A stretch of 64,000 nucleotides of DNA, taken from Schistocerca nitens. Lineage: Eukaryota; Arthropoda; Insecta; Orthoptera; Acrididae. Below the pieces are notes generated by a model. That model did not search any database, had not been told where the DNA came from, and saw only the letters and a list, made by a program, of their open reading frames with translations. The first letter of the stretch is position 1. Each line of letters opens with the position of its first letter. The position numbers and the translations under genes were made by a program. Shown here piece after piece: positions 20,871 to 31,867 of this stretch. The stretch is from NCBI RefSeq assembly GCF_023898315.1, contig NC_064622.1, positions 272,109,503 to 272,173,502 on the forward strand, read 5' to 3'.

Positions 20871-21168
20871 ACAATATAATTTCATATCCCTGGCCTTGGC
20901 TGCCACACAAATTTCAACTCTGTAAAAATGTATACCGATCATCCAGAACATTGTGACCACCTGCCAACTGCCGATATAAACCCATGCAGGCGACAGCAAC
21001 GTCATTTGGCTAGGAACGACTGCTAGTCAGACAAACGCACTGCCTATGCGCAGAATGGAGAAGGTGCGCGATTTACCTGAATTTCACCGAGGGTATGTTT
21101 TGATTGCCCGGAAGCATTTCGAAAACAGCACGTCTTGTGGGGTATTTGAGGACTGTTATGTGGTGAAA

Positions 21169-22004
21169 TAAAAGAAAAGTTCAGGAGTGGAATTAAAATA
21201 CAAGGTGAAAGGATATCAATGATACGATTCGCTGATGACATTGCTATCCTGAGTGAAAGTGAAGAAGAATTAAATGATCTGCTGAACGGAATGAACAGTC
21301 TAATGAGTACACAGTATGGTTTGAGAGTAAATCGGAGAAAGACGAAGGTAATGAGAAGTAGTAGAAATGAGAACAGCGAGAAACTTAACATCAGGATTGA
21401 TGGTCACGAAGTCAATGAAGTTAAGGAATTCTGCTACCTAGGCAGTAAAATAACCAATGACGGACGGAGCAAGGAGGACATCAAAAGCAGACTCGCTATG
21501 GCAAAAAGGCATTTCTGGCCAAGAGAAGTCTACTAATATCAAATACCGGCCTTAATTTGAGGAAGAAATTTCTGAGGATGTACGTCTGGACTACAGCATT
21601 GTATGGTAATGAAACATGGACTGTGGGAAAACCGGAACAGAAGAGAATCGAAGCATTTGAGACGTGGTGCTATAGACGAATGTTGAAAATTAGGTGGACT
21701 GGTAAGGTAAGGAATGAGGAGGTTCTACGCAGAATCGGAGAGGAAAGGAATATGTGGAAAACACTGATAAGGAGAAGGGACAGGATGATAGGACATCTGC
21801 TAAGACATGAGGGAATGACTTCCATGGTACTAGAGGGAGCTGTAGAGGGCAAAAACTGTAGAGGAAGACAGAGATTGGAATACGTCAAGCAAATAATTGA
21901 GGACGTAGGTTGCGAGTGCTACTCTGAGATGAAGAGGTTAGCACAGGAAAGGAATTCGTGGCGGGCCGCATAAAACCAGTCAGTAGACTGATGACAAAAA
22001 AAAA
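21169..22004 (+). mobile_element. RTE-type LINE, 5'-truncated 3' fragment (9-bp TSD)
   Basis: An 836-bp insertion flanked by GTGGTGAAA at 21160-21168 and 22005-22013, ending in an A-run. It encodes the end of the RT and the C-terminal domain: MIRFADDIAILSESEEELND (intact FADD catalytic box) at 21219, FCYLGSKIT, then a frame change at about 21535 and RMYVWTTALYGNETWTVGK, WCYRRMLKIRWTGKV and ERNSWRAA to about 21972. Typical target-primed insertion with 5' truncation. Same superfamily as the fragment at 1-1347, on the opposite strand. Confidence 0.93.
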
Positions 22005-22029
22005 GTGGTGAAACCAAGGTGAAACCACT

Positions 22030-22892
22030 TCCAGACGTCGACAGGTTGGGCAGCCACCCCCCATCACAGATGTCGGACGTCGTAGACTGGGCAGACTCGT
22101 AAAAAAGGACGGGCGGCGAACTGTGGCCGAACTAAGGTCAGATTTTAGTGCTGGGCAGAGTACAAGTGTGTCTGAACACACAGTGCACTGAACTTCCTAA
22201 CGATTGGCCCCCCGCAACCGACGACCCATGCATGTGACAATGTTAACGTCACGACATCGGCACCGACGGCTGAACTGATCGCGTAACCATCGGCACTGGA
22301 CATTGATGCAGTAGTAGTGCCTTCACGATCTGACGAATCCCGAGATCTTTCATCATGCCAATGGGAGGACGTGAATCCGTTGTCTTCCAGGGAAACAGCT
22401 CCTCGATACCAGTATTGTAGTATAGAGACAAGCTGGGGGGCTGCTCCATTATGCTCTGGGGTACATTTACATGGGTATCCATGGGTATGGTGGAGCTCGT
22501 GCAAGGTACCATGGGGGTCAAGAAGTATCATACACTGGTTGCAGACCACGTACACCCCTTCACGACGATAATGTTTCCCGAGAGCAGTGGCATTTTTCAA
22601 CGAGATAATGCACCATGTCGCAAGGCCGGGAATGCGACCTAGTGGTTCGAGGAACGCAGTGGCAAGTTCCAGTTGATGTACTGGCCCCCCAGTTCGCCAA
22701 TTCGGAAACTGATCAACCACATCTGGGATGTTATTGAACACGGCGTCAGAGCTCATCACCTCCCCCACCCTGTAATTTACGGGAATTACGTCAATTGCGT
22801 GTCCAAGTGTGGTTTCAGCGACCTGCCAAGGCCTCATCGCTTCCATGTTGCCGCTGTTATCTGTGCCAAAGGTGGGTATACCGGTTCTTAGG
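22030..22892 (+). pseudogene. Tc1-type transposase, C-terminal two thirds, degraded
   Basis: Plus strand. Blocks: SIMLWGTFTW-like strand at 22447, HTLVADHVHPF and GIFQRDNAPCRKAGNAT (second catalytic Asp) at about 22540-22640, FQLMYWPPSSPIRKLINHIW (normally PPSSPDLNPIEHVWD: the catalytic Glu position is Asn here) near 22670-22735, and a terminal CAKGGYTGS near 22870. Stops and shifts throughout; the first Asp block near 22340 is unreadable. Confidence 0.75.
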
Positions 22893-22921
22893 TAAATGAT
22901 CATAAAGTTCTGGCTTATCGG

Positions 22922-23284
22922 CGTAACTTGTAACACTATAATATCGTGTATTTTAGTCACGTACTGTGTTTAATATTGTCGATTGCAAAAGCTGTAATTT
23001 GCAGTGTAAAACATTTTCGTTGCAAGCGTGGATGACTAGGGCTCAGACAGTTCTAAACCAGTCTCTCACGATGTCGCAGAATGTAGCATCACATCCACAT
23101 CACCAATAATACTGTGATATATGCAGTTTATGGGCGCATTGTGTTTCACTGCCAATTGCGTAAGGTGAAATTTACAACGTTAAAAAGCGGGTTCAAATGG
23201 ATTGACTCTTCGCCTGTATTGAGTGGTTACCTCAGAATTAGTGTCGCTTGTGGACACTAATCAGTTGTTTCTTGATGCAAAAAT
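22922..23284. other. no recognisable feature
   Basis: Anonymous DNA between the Tc1-like relic and the left inverted arm. Confidence 0.5.
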
Positions 23285-24265
23285 CTGTACCAAAATATTT
23301 ATGTTTCGGTTTATTTTATATCTTAAATGCTGCCAGTTTCGGTTACCCAATACCGACATCTTCAAGCACCTGCAAAATAAAGGTGAATACATGTAGTGAT
23401 ATAAGGGTGTACAGTTCAAGTTTATAATTGACAAGTATTCATAATGGCGCTTAAACTTGAAAATAATGGAAATATTAACGTTAAATCAAATCTATGTGTG
23501 CGTTCTGCGCACATATGCGAAAACAAGTGTATATATTTGTTAATAGCATTAGACCGAAACTATCTGTTCATTTAGCACAGTAGCTTAAAACTTGTCTACC
23601 CATTACTCGGCCGATGTGGCCGAGCGTTTCTAGGCGCTTCAGTCTAGAACCGCGCGACCGCTACGGTCGCAGGTTCGAATCCTACCTCGGGCATGGATGT
23701 ATGTCCTTAGGTTAGTTAGGTTTAAGTAGGTCTAAGTTCTTGAGAACTGATGACCTCAGCAGTTAAGTCCCGTAGTGCTCAGAGCCATTTGAACCATTTG
23801 AACCACATTTATTATACATAAAACTATTTTACATGACAGATTTACTAGGGAGAATATAAAACCATTAAAACTATCACCACTAGACAGCGTACAGTCAAGA
23901 GTTCCGTACAAACAAAGCGCGTAATTTTTTTTAAATAGTGAAATCCCATAAAATTCTTTTAGGTGAGGGATCACCTAGTGTATGAGTCACAATCGTTCAT
24001 TTAAAGTAATTGTAAGCCCATAAAGTTCACAGCAGACTACATATAATGTCGTTGGGAGTATAAAGCATTCCTAACACGACCTGTCTATAGATGCCATCTA
24101 AATACTAATACTAACAAGTTGTGTAGTGATACGGTAAGTGGATACGGAAGAGAATAAAAGGTAAATGAGTATGCGAAGACCACTATATTGTCGAAGGCGA
24201 AGCCCAAAAAAGGAGTACCATCTATCTTTATGAATAACAAAACCCATCAAAAGTAAAAACCGGTA
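23285..24265 (-). repeat. left arm of a large inverted repeat (with SINE inside)
   Basis: Reverse-complement similarity to 26635-27845. Shared landmarks include 'gagtaccatctat' (24210 here; minus strand near 26690 there), 'gggagtataaagcattccta' (24054 here), 'catgacagatttactaggga' (23832 here), and 'aacgttaaatc/aacgtcaaatc' followed outward by 'gtattcataatggc'. Net of the SINE the arm is about 780 bp. It carries a minus-strand TTGAAGA...CCGAAAC motif at 23336-23365. Confidence 0.85.
23607..23805 (+). mobile_element. tRNA-derived SINE, type 1, copy 2
   Basis: Box A is near 23616 (TGGCCGAGCGT, one base off copy 1) and box B intact at 23672-23682 (GGTTCGAATCC). The tail reads tgatgacctcagcagttaag but the 5' side of its hairpin is decayed (GAGAAC opposite GTCCC). 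No clean target-site duplication. It interrupts the left inverted arm; the other arm lacks it at that place, so it inserted after the arms formed. Confidence 0.9.
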
Positions 24266-24339
24266 GACCTTTTAAAGAAAGACCACTAAAAAATTAACTC
24301 ACGCGTGGAGTTTATAGGTCCTATTTCCTACAGAGTAGC

Positions 24340-24738
24340 ACACGTCTCTCGGTAAAATCAACACTGAAGTTGGTTACTCTATCGAGACACGATCCGTTTT
24401 TGAGGTCTGGGATCTACAAAATTAAATGCAGTGACTGTGATGCAATGTACATTGGACAAATTGGTGGAACTTCTAAAGAAAGATTTCGAGAGCATAGAGC
24501 GCTACGTACGATCAAGCATTCGACCTTTAAAGAACACTTGCGAACGACAGAAAACAAGCTTACAAGTATTAATGACAATCTAGAGATATTACACATCATT
24601 GATAAAGGTGGGACGATGGATGTTCTTGATGATATGGAAATCTACATCCATGCGGAGAAAGAACATGGAAATCTTTTAAATGAACAAACTGAATCAAAGA
24701 ATAAATTCTTTTTCGAAATTTGTCACGAACTATTGTGA
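24340..24738 (+). pseudogene. GIY-YIG endonuclease fragment of a Penelope-like element
   Basis: An open frame of 122 aa from 24370. It reads RSGIYKIKCSDCDAMYIGQI (GIY and the degenerate YIG), then RFREHRA (catalytic Arg and the His-containing block), FKEHLRTTENKLTS, and ends EIYIHAEKEHGNLLNEQTE. This is the C-terminal nuclease of Penelope-like retroelements, which nicks DNA to prime integration. The RT domain that should precede it is missing: the upstream 100 bp run straight into the left inverted arm. Alternative: a stand-alone GIY-YIG gene, less likely given degraded flanks. Confidence 0.8.
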
Positions 24739-26634
24739 ATTGAAGCCTGATATCTGGAAAGGAGGTTATATGGATAGCATGCGCACGTGTTAGGTCTACC
24801 CACAGTTTGTTTCACGTTGTGATTGTGTATCGCAAGCGTTCTACGTGCCTACATTTTACGATTTATCGACCCTTACCGTTGGCTGCCTTCCTTTATTCTT
24901 TGACTTAGGATTATCTTTAACCACGTTTCGAGGACTGTGTAGGCTCATTCAGTGTCGCGCGTTAACAGGTATGAGTTGCATGACGGTAAGTTGACATGCA
25001 GTATGTGCGGAGTTGAGGTCTTCTTGAACCTTTACTATAAACTTCAATGATTTGTTATTTTAGATCGGGTTTACTATTCCAGTTTTATGGCACAATTCGA
25101 TAAGATTGTTAATGCAATAGCGCATGATAATTTTTACTTTGTAGTACTCATTGATATGACGAATTAGATAATGGAATTTTAGTAGCGTTGCACCAATGTA
25201 GCCTCATTGGAGGGTTGTGGTTAGGTTGAGGTCTTGCAGTTACATTAGTGTACATGTCTTGATACAGATAAGATTCTTTTATGATACGTCACTTGATACA
25301 GCTTTTTGTAGAATGTTTACTGTATTTCTACTGCTTTGTCCCTACCGGTTATATTGCGTAAATGTGTGGCGTAATATTTGTAAATGATCGTTCATTATCT
25401 TTTCACAGAGATCAAGTTATCTATATGTAGCACGTGTTACCATTGCTATTTAAACACCCCGCAAATGACGTGGTTGACAGTTGGAGTTATTGTTTAGCAT
25501 TTACTAATCTTCCGTTTTGTTTTCGGTAGCAACAGTAGTATTAGCGTACTTCGAGGTTTATATATTTTCTTGCATCGACTTCAGTAACAGTGGATCAGCT
25601 TCATATTTTATTGTATATAATGGACCAGTACATTCGGATTTAATTAGAACTACTGTATTCCTATATTGAAGTAATCTTAGCTTGAGGTATAATAGGTCTT
25701 TGTTTCGCATTTTACACCCATTGGTGAGCATATGACGTTCTTTTTAATACAGATACTCTATTAATAATACTTCTATTGGTAGTCAAATGGGACTGTATTA
25801 CTTAAGTTCTTGTAGTATGAGAGATAGATTTGACTGATAATAGGACACAGTGAGGTCGTCATTTTGGTCGTGAATGCCTAGATAGTTGTCACTGTTATTA
25901 ATGCCATCATTTATTTGACGAAACATGTTCACCGATATGGGATTTCAAGGATATTCACCGTGATATAGTCACCGCTTAGTGAGACACGTAGTGTGGTAGC
26001 GACTCACTGTATTAAAGTGGGACGCCCTGTCACAACTTTATTACCGTTTCGGCTTGAATAACCCCTACTGATATTGGCACGTCAGTGTCTAGTCGAACTT
26101 AATTATTGGGGCTTATTGTAGTAAATTCATATTGTTATTTTGGGGACTTTTCTTCGGATGATAGGTGAAACTTTCGCTTAGCAATATTTATATACCTCTA
26201 TATTATTTAAGCCCTTACATGTTGCACCATCGTTTCCGACATCATACAGTTCTTTTCCTATATGTTCTGTTATCAAAGATTTTTAGCATGAATGTAATTT
26301 TTCAGCCTTAATATAATGCATTGATTGTTTAGCTGAAGCTTGCTATCTTTCATAAGAACTTGTACATCTTGCTTTCTGCAACTCCTTGTATCTTTTTTAT
26401 AGCAGTCTACTCCTACGGTAGACAGCATTCAATAGTGATTATCTTTTACGCTAGTTTGACACTTAGGACAATGAAATATTTAGTGTTTCCTTGGACTTTT
26501 AGACCCAAACTGAGTCCCAAATTCACTTGAGGGAATTGTGTATGTCTCGACTACACCTGACGAGTACGATTAGGACCCGGTTAAACACCGTGTTAGCGTG
26601 CTTCTTACTTCTCATTACAGTTAAGACACGTTGC
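24739..26634. other. centre of the inverted-repeat structure, no gene seen
   Basis: About 1.9 kb of AT-rich DNA without long frames, motifs or inverted ends on either strand. Confidence 0.45.
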
Positions 26635-27845
26635 AGAGATGTTTTTACTACAGATGGGTTTTGGCATTTATATAGATGGTACTCTTTTCTTGGCCTTCGC
26701 CTTCGACAACGTATGGTCTTCACATACTGAATTACCTTTTATTCTTTTCCGTATCCACTTACCATATCACTACACTACTTGTTAGTCTTCGAATTTAGAT
26801 GGTTTCGCATCTGTAGATAGGTCGTGTTAGGAATGCTTTATACTCCCAATGGCATTTTATAAAGCAGTCGGCTGCGAATTTTATGGACTCGCCTTAAGTA
26901 GGATTTGACTTCTTTGTTTTTTAGTTCACTCTGGTAATGCTAGCCTGATCAGGGATATAAATGAAACCAATCACACCTTTTATTCCGAGTTACAGTGTAA
27001 CTTAGACCACCAGTTAGTGGTCAATATTCGTAGTGTTCGCTATGCATGCTATTTTCTGCTAATATGTCGATTGCTATTGGGTTTTGTGTAAAGCTATTTT
27101 TGATACTGTGGCATCTACCTGTCTTACCATCCGCCATATTGCCTAGACTTTATATACGCAACCTGTTGTAATTCATACTTTATCATGTGACATTTTGCTT
27201 TAAATAAATGATTGTGACTCATATGGACTAGGCGATCCCTCATCTAAAAGAATTTTACAGAATTCCATTATTTAAAAAACATGATACACTTCGGTTGTAC
27301 GGAACTCTTGACTCGGCACTGTCTAGTGCTGATCATTTTCATGATTTTACGTGCTCCCTAGTAAATCTGTCATGTAAAATTGTTTTATGAATAACAAATA
27401 TGTACACAAGTTTTAAGGTATTGTGCTAGATATACAGAGAGGTTTGGTTTAATGCTACTAACAAATACATACATCTGAAACTTCCTGGCAGATTAAAACT
27501 GTGTGCCCGACCGAGTCTCGGTCGGGCACACAGTTTTAATCTGCCAGGAAGTTTCATATCAGCGCACACTCCGCTGCAGAGTGAAAATCTCATTCTGGAT
27601 ACATACATCTGGTTTAGCATATTTGTGCTGGACGTACACATCGATTTGACGTTAATATTTTCATTGTTTTTAAGTTTAAGGGCCATTATGAATACCTGTC
27701 CATTGTGAAACTGAACAGTACACCTTTACATCACTACATGTGTACTCCACTATTATGCAGGGGCCTGAAGATGGCAATATTGAGTTGCCGAAACTGGTAA
27801 CATTTGAGATATAAAATAGAATAAACCAAAACATACGGCTATTGG
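26635..27845 (+). repeat. right arm of a large inverted repeat (with palindromic insert)
   Basis: Counterpart of 23285-24265 in opposite orientation. It carries CTGAAGA at 27765-27771, a stem GGCAA/TTGCC (27773-27777 / 27785-27789) and GAAAC at 27790-27794, resembling a hammerhead-type core. Minus-strand reading at its inner end gives RCRRRRPRKEYHLY, and the left arm's inner end reads YCRRRSPKKEYHLS on the plus strand, so both arms begin with related coding-like sequence facing the centre. Confidence 0.85.
27477..27600. mobile_element. 124-bp insert with a perfect 39-bp palindrome (10-bp TSD)
   Basis: 27477-27515 and 27517-27555 are exact reverse complements with a single T between, followed by a 45-nt unpaired tail (27556-27600). 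Direct repeats ACATACATCT flank it at 27467-27476 and 27601-27610. The arm begins GAAACTTCCTGGCAG, which I recognise from a tRNA-bearing dispersed repeat common in insect genomes; here only the edge of that repeat is present, folded back on itself. Confidence 0.85.
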
Positions 27846-28268
27846 TAAAGTTTTTTTAGTAAAGAAATACGTACCAGCCGACGTCGCCCAGGCCATAATA
27901 GACCGATAGACTAATCAGTTGATACCTGAAAGTGGCCCAAAAAGCCAAATACTGGTTAGAAATGAACAAAAACCAGTAAAACAAGAACAATCTACTAGTT
28001 GTTCAACTTTAAATATAGATAAAATAAATTATTGCCTAGAAAACAAGTGTGATTGTTAACAATCTTTCTCACCATGGATTCTACTTTTCTGTTGATAACT
28101 TTTCTGAGGCTGTGCAAAATTGAATTCACAACACATGTACCAGATGGGTTGGCAAGTATTATACAAAGAGCTGAAACATTTAATTAATTTCGCTGTTCCA
28201 TTTTATAATATTTATCGAGATTGTTTTCTAAAAATTATCAGGTAGTATGTTAAGGCGCTTATTAGAGA
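27846..28268. other. no recognisable feature
   Basis: AT-rich DNA without frames or repeats. Confidence 0.5.
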
Positions 28269-28470
28269 CAGAAACTGTGTGCTGTAGCCACGCGGTCTGG
28301 GGAGCCTTGATACGGTTTGCGCGGCTGCCCCCTTCGGAGGTAGGTCCTCTCTCAGGCATGGCTGTGTGTTGTCCTTCGCGTAAGTTTAAGTTAGATCAAG
28401 TAGTGTGTAAGCCTAGGGACTGATGACCTCAGCAGTTTGGTCCCAGAGGAACTTACCACAAATTTCCAAT
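28269..28470 (+). mobile_element. tRNA-related SINE, type 2
   Basis: The head is a decayed tRNA-like region (ccacgcggtctggggagcct, then a B-like stretch without a good GGTTCGA). The body shares 'tgtgtgttgtcctt' and 'taagtttaagttaga' with type 1. The tail has the hairpin GGGAC/GTCCC (28416-28420 / 28440-28444) with loop tgatgacctcagcagtttg and ends 'aacttaccacaaattt'. TTAGAGA at 28262-28268 and 28471-28477 may be a 7-bp target duplication. The tail is closest to LINE-B's 3' end. Confidence 0.75.
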
Positions 28471-28624
28471 TTAGAGATGAGAAACGGACGAGTGTGGGTC
28501 AAATGTTGCGGGTTGCATAAATCACAAATCAAGGCACTGCTGTTAAATCAGTGCTAGCTTCGTTCCCGCTGTACTTCCGCGGGTATGACAAATCTAAGAA
28601 CTGTGGCGCTTCGTACTCGTCACT

Positions 28625-28820
28625 TCGTACTCGTTCGCGGACCGCTGCGACAGAGGTTCTAAGCGCTTCTGTCCGGAACCACGCTCCTGCTACGGTCGCA
28701 GGTTCGAATCCTGCCTCGGGCATGGATGTGTGTGATGTCCTTAGGTTGGGTGGGTTTAAGTAGTTCTAGGGGACTGATGACCTCAGATGGTAAGTCCCAT
28801 AGTGCTTAGAACCATATTGA
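28625..28820 (+). mobile_element. tRNA-derived SINE, type 1, copy 3
   Basis: Box A region decayed (ctgcgacagaggttcta), box B intact at 28701-28711, tail hairpin GGGGAC/GTCCC with loop tgatgacctcagatggtaa. About 85-90% similar to copy 1 by eye outside the head. No clear target duplication. Confidence 0.88.
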
Positions 28821-29500
28821 AGGCACTCGTTCTCTCTTAGAAAAGCACGCAGAATTGTAAGGCCAGTCGTGACTTATTGTTAGCACGGAAGATGAGGACG
28901 CGATCTTACTCCAGATGCTGTAAAGTAGCACTGACTAGGCGAAATGAGACTGTCATCAGATGGCCTTTAACGAAGCTGTCTTTTGTGAGACGGTTGAGGG
29001 TGTAAGACGAAAATTGATGCGAAGTACCCGACTGCAAATGTTCCATTACAGGAGGAGTGATACCTTCTATAAGTTTCACGCTGCAGTCGACGCTTCAGAC
29101 GAAAAATATACTAATTTCGTCCATTCCAAATTAAGTGGTTGTATTTTTATTCCACATCCACAGTGAGAAAATACGGGCTGCGTCAAACAGCAACGGGGCA
29201 CAGAGCTACGTCCCTGTTATATCCCTGCGACAAAAAAAACACACTATTCTTCTATTAATTTGCTCAAGACAGCTTGCGTTTATGGGCTAACACTGATCTG
29301 TATAGCTTCAGTTCTGTAATTTTTAAATTAATCAACATTTAGAAATTGCGCTTCTTCCTCACGTCATGTTTTAGAGTACTATCGTTAAAGACTCTGTAAT
29401 GCGTCGGAAGTGTGTGCGCTCAACGTAATGGTCAGATACTCTGAACAGGTATGAAATAATAAAAAAAAATTATAGCAATCTTCGAAAGCGTTTTATATAC
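28821..29500. other. no recognisable feature
   Basis: Only short frames without domains. An A-run lies near 29461-29469. Confidence 0.45.
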
Positions 29501-29931
29501 GGGGTGATTTTTTACACCGTGTACGAAGTCTAGGGATTGATCGATGAGAGGATACGGAACAATATAGATGTAAAGACGTTATATCTGCTGTGGTTTCCAA
29601 GCTACAGACCGCTATCCAATTAAACTTTGTTACAGAGACTACAGTTTAATACGCGCTGCACCATGCTGCCACAGTTACAGTACGCATGGTTCCCCCTAGA
29701 GGGTCGTACTTTCCTGATACCGTCCCTAGCGCCAAAGCGTCCTCTCCTGTCATAGTAATTGGTAATGTTGCGTCCGATTCACTTTTCTTACTAAATCACC
29801 TTGTAGTGGATGTGATACAGCTTGCCGACATGGTGTTCACTTAAGGAAAGGCAAACAGAGACCAATCCCCGCCAACAACAACTGCATTCAGTGTTTACAA
29901 TCGTGTTTCGTCGTATGTCTGAGACAGGCTC

Positions 29932-31867
29932 CATCTACATCTATACTCCGCAGGCCAACAAACGGTGTGTGGCGGAGGGCACTTTACGTGCCACTGTCAT
30001 TACCTCCCATTTCTGTTCCAGTCGCGTATGGTTCGCGGGAAGAACGACTGCCGGAAAGCCTCCGTGCGCGCTCGAATCTCTGATTTTACATTCGTGATCT
30101 CCTCGGGAGGTTTAAGTGGGGGGGAAGCAATATATTCGATACCTCATCGAGAAACGCACCTTCTCGAAACCTGCACAGCAAGCTACACCGCGATGCAGAG
30201 CGCCTCTCTTGCAAAGTCTGCCACTTGAGTTTGCTAAACATCTCCGTAACGCTATCACGCTTACCAAATAACCCTGTGATGAAACGCGCCGCTCTTCTTT
30301 GGATCTTCTCTATCTCCACCGTCAACCCGATCTGGTACGGATTCCACACTGATGAGCAATACTCAAGTATACGTCGAAAGAGTGTTTTGTAAGCCACCTC
30401 CTTTGTTGATGGACTACATTTTCTAAGGACTCTCCCAATGAATCTCAACCTGGCACCCGCCTTACCAACAATTAATTTTATATGATCATTCCACTTCACA
30501 TCATTCCATATGCATACTCCCAGATATTTTACAGAAGTAACTGCCACCAGTGTTTGTTCCGCTGTCATATAATCATACAATAAAGGATCCTTCATTCTAT
30601 GTATTCGCAGTACGTTACATTTGTCTATGTTAAGGGTCAGTTGCCACTCCCTGCACCAAGTGCCTATCCGCTGCAGATCTTCCTGCATTTCGCTACAATT
30701 TTCTAATGCTGCAATTTCTCTGTATACTACAGCATCATCCGCGAAAAGCCGCATGGAACTTCCGACACTATCTACTAGGTCATTTATATATATATTATGA
30801 AAAGCAATGGTCCCATAACACTCCCCAGTGGCACGCCAGAGGTTACTTTAACGTCTGTAGACGTCTCTCCATTGATAACAACATGCTGCGTTCTGTTTCC
30901 TAAAAACTCTTCAATACAGCCACACAGCTGGTTTGATATTCCGTAGACTCTTACTTTATCAGGCGACAGTACGGAACTGTGTCGAACGCCTTCCGGAAGT
31001 CAAGGAAAATAGCATCTACCTGGGAGCCTGTATCTAATATTTTCTGTGTCTCATGAACAAATAAAGCGAGTTGGGTCTCACACGATCGCCGTTTCCGGAA
31101 TCCATGTTGATTCCGGGTTTCCAGAAATGACATGATACGCGAGCAAAAAACTTGTTCTAAAATTCTACAACAGATTGATGTCAGATTCCTATAGTTTTGC
31201 GCATCTTCTCGACGACCGTTCTTGAAAACTGGGACTACCTGTGCTCTTTTTCAATCATTTGGAACCTTCCGTTCCTCTAGAGACTTGCGGTACACGGCTG
31301 TTAGAAGGGGGGCAAGTTCTTTCGCGTACTCTGTGTAGAATCGAATTGGTATCCCGTCAGGTCCAGTGGACTGTCCTCTGTTGAGTGATTCCAGTTGCTT
31401 TTCTATTCCTTGGACACTTATTTCGATGTCAGCCATTTTTTCGTTTGTGCGAGGATTTAGAGAAGGAACTGCAGTGCGGTCTTCCTCTGTGAAACAGCTT
31501 TGGGAAAAGGTGTTTAGTATTTCTGCTTTACGCCTGTCATCCTCTGTTTCAATGCCATCATCATCCCAGAGTGTCTGGATATGCTGTTTCGATCCACTTA
31601 CTGATTTAAAGTAAGACCGGAACTTCCTAGGATTTTCTGTCAAGTCGGTACATAGAATTTTACTTCTGAATTCACTGAACGCTTCACGCATAGCCCTCCT
31701 TACGCTAAGTTTGACATCGTTTAGCTCCTGTTTGTGTGAGAGGTTTTAGCTGCGTTTAAACTTGCAGTGGAGCTCTCTTTGTTTTCGCAGTAGTTTCCTA
31801 ACTTCGTTGTTGAACCACGGCGGGTTTTTTCCGTCCCTCAGTTTTATTCGGCACGTACCTGTCAAAA
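29932..31867 (-). mobile_element. 5'-truncated LINE with a readable reverse transcriptase
   Basis: Minus-strand non-LTR element of the Jockey/CR1-like group. From 5' to 3': linker and RT fingers at 31691-31251 (FRSYFKSVSGSKQHI, LNRGQSTGPDGIP), RT palm at 31133-30951 (NQHGFRKRRSCETQLALFV, FLDFRKAFDTVP), a GVPLGSVMGPLLF block near 30830 in a shifted frame, and 30754-30086 beginning RLFADDAVVYREI (intact catalytic FADD) through RRAARFITGLFGKRDSVTEM. The 3' end is a tRNA-free tail with (TAGATG)-type repeats next to the host transposase. No endonuclease. Three frame breaks; dead. No clean target duplication found. Confidence 0.88.

Larger units (their letters stand above)
20935..22921 (+). mobile_element. 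Tc1-like transposon relic split by an RTE fragment
   Basis: Imperfect inverted ends: left 20935-20959 (ccgatcatccagaacattgt) and right 22897-22921 (minus strand ccgataagccagaactttat), 6 mismatches in 25. Between them a transposase is readable: an N-terminal MEKVRDLPEFHRGYVL at 21055, then after the RTE insert RLGRLVKKDGRRTVAELRSD and the DDE core. Removing 21169-22013 restores a continuous host sequence across the duplicated GTGGTGAAA. Many stops; dead. Confidence 0.8.

Noticed and set aside
28960-29166. 68-aa open frame as a small gene
   Set aside because: No recognisable domain, no homologue recalled, no supporting signals; within chance length for this composition.
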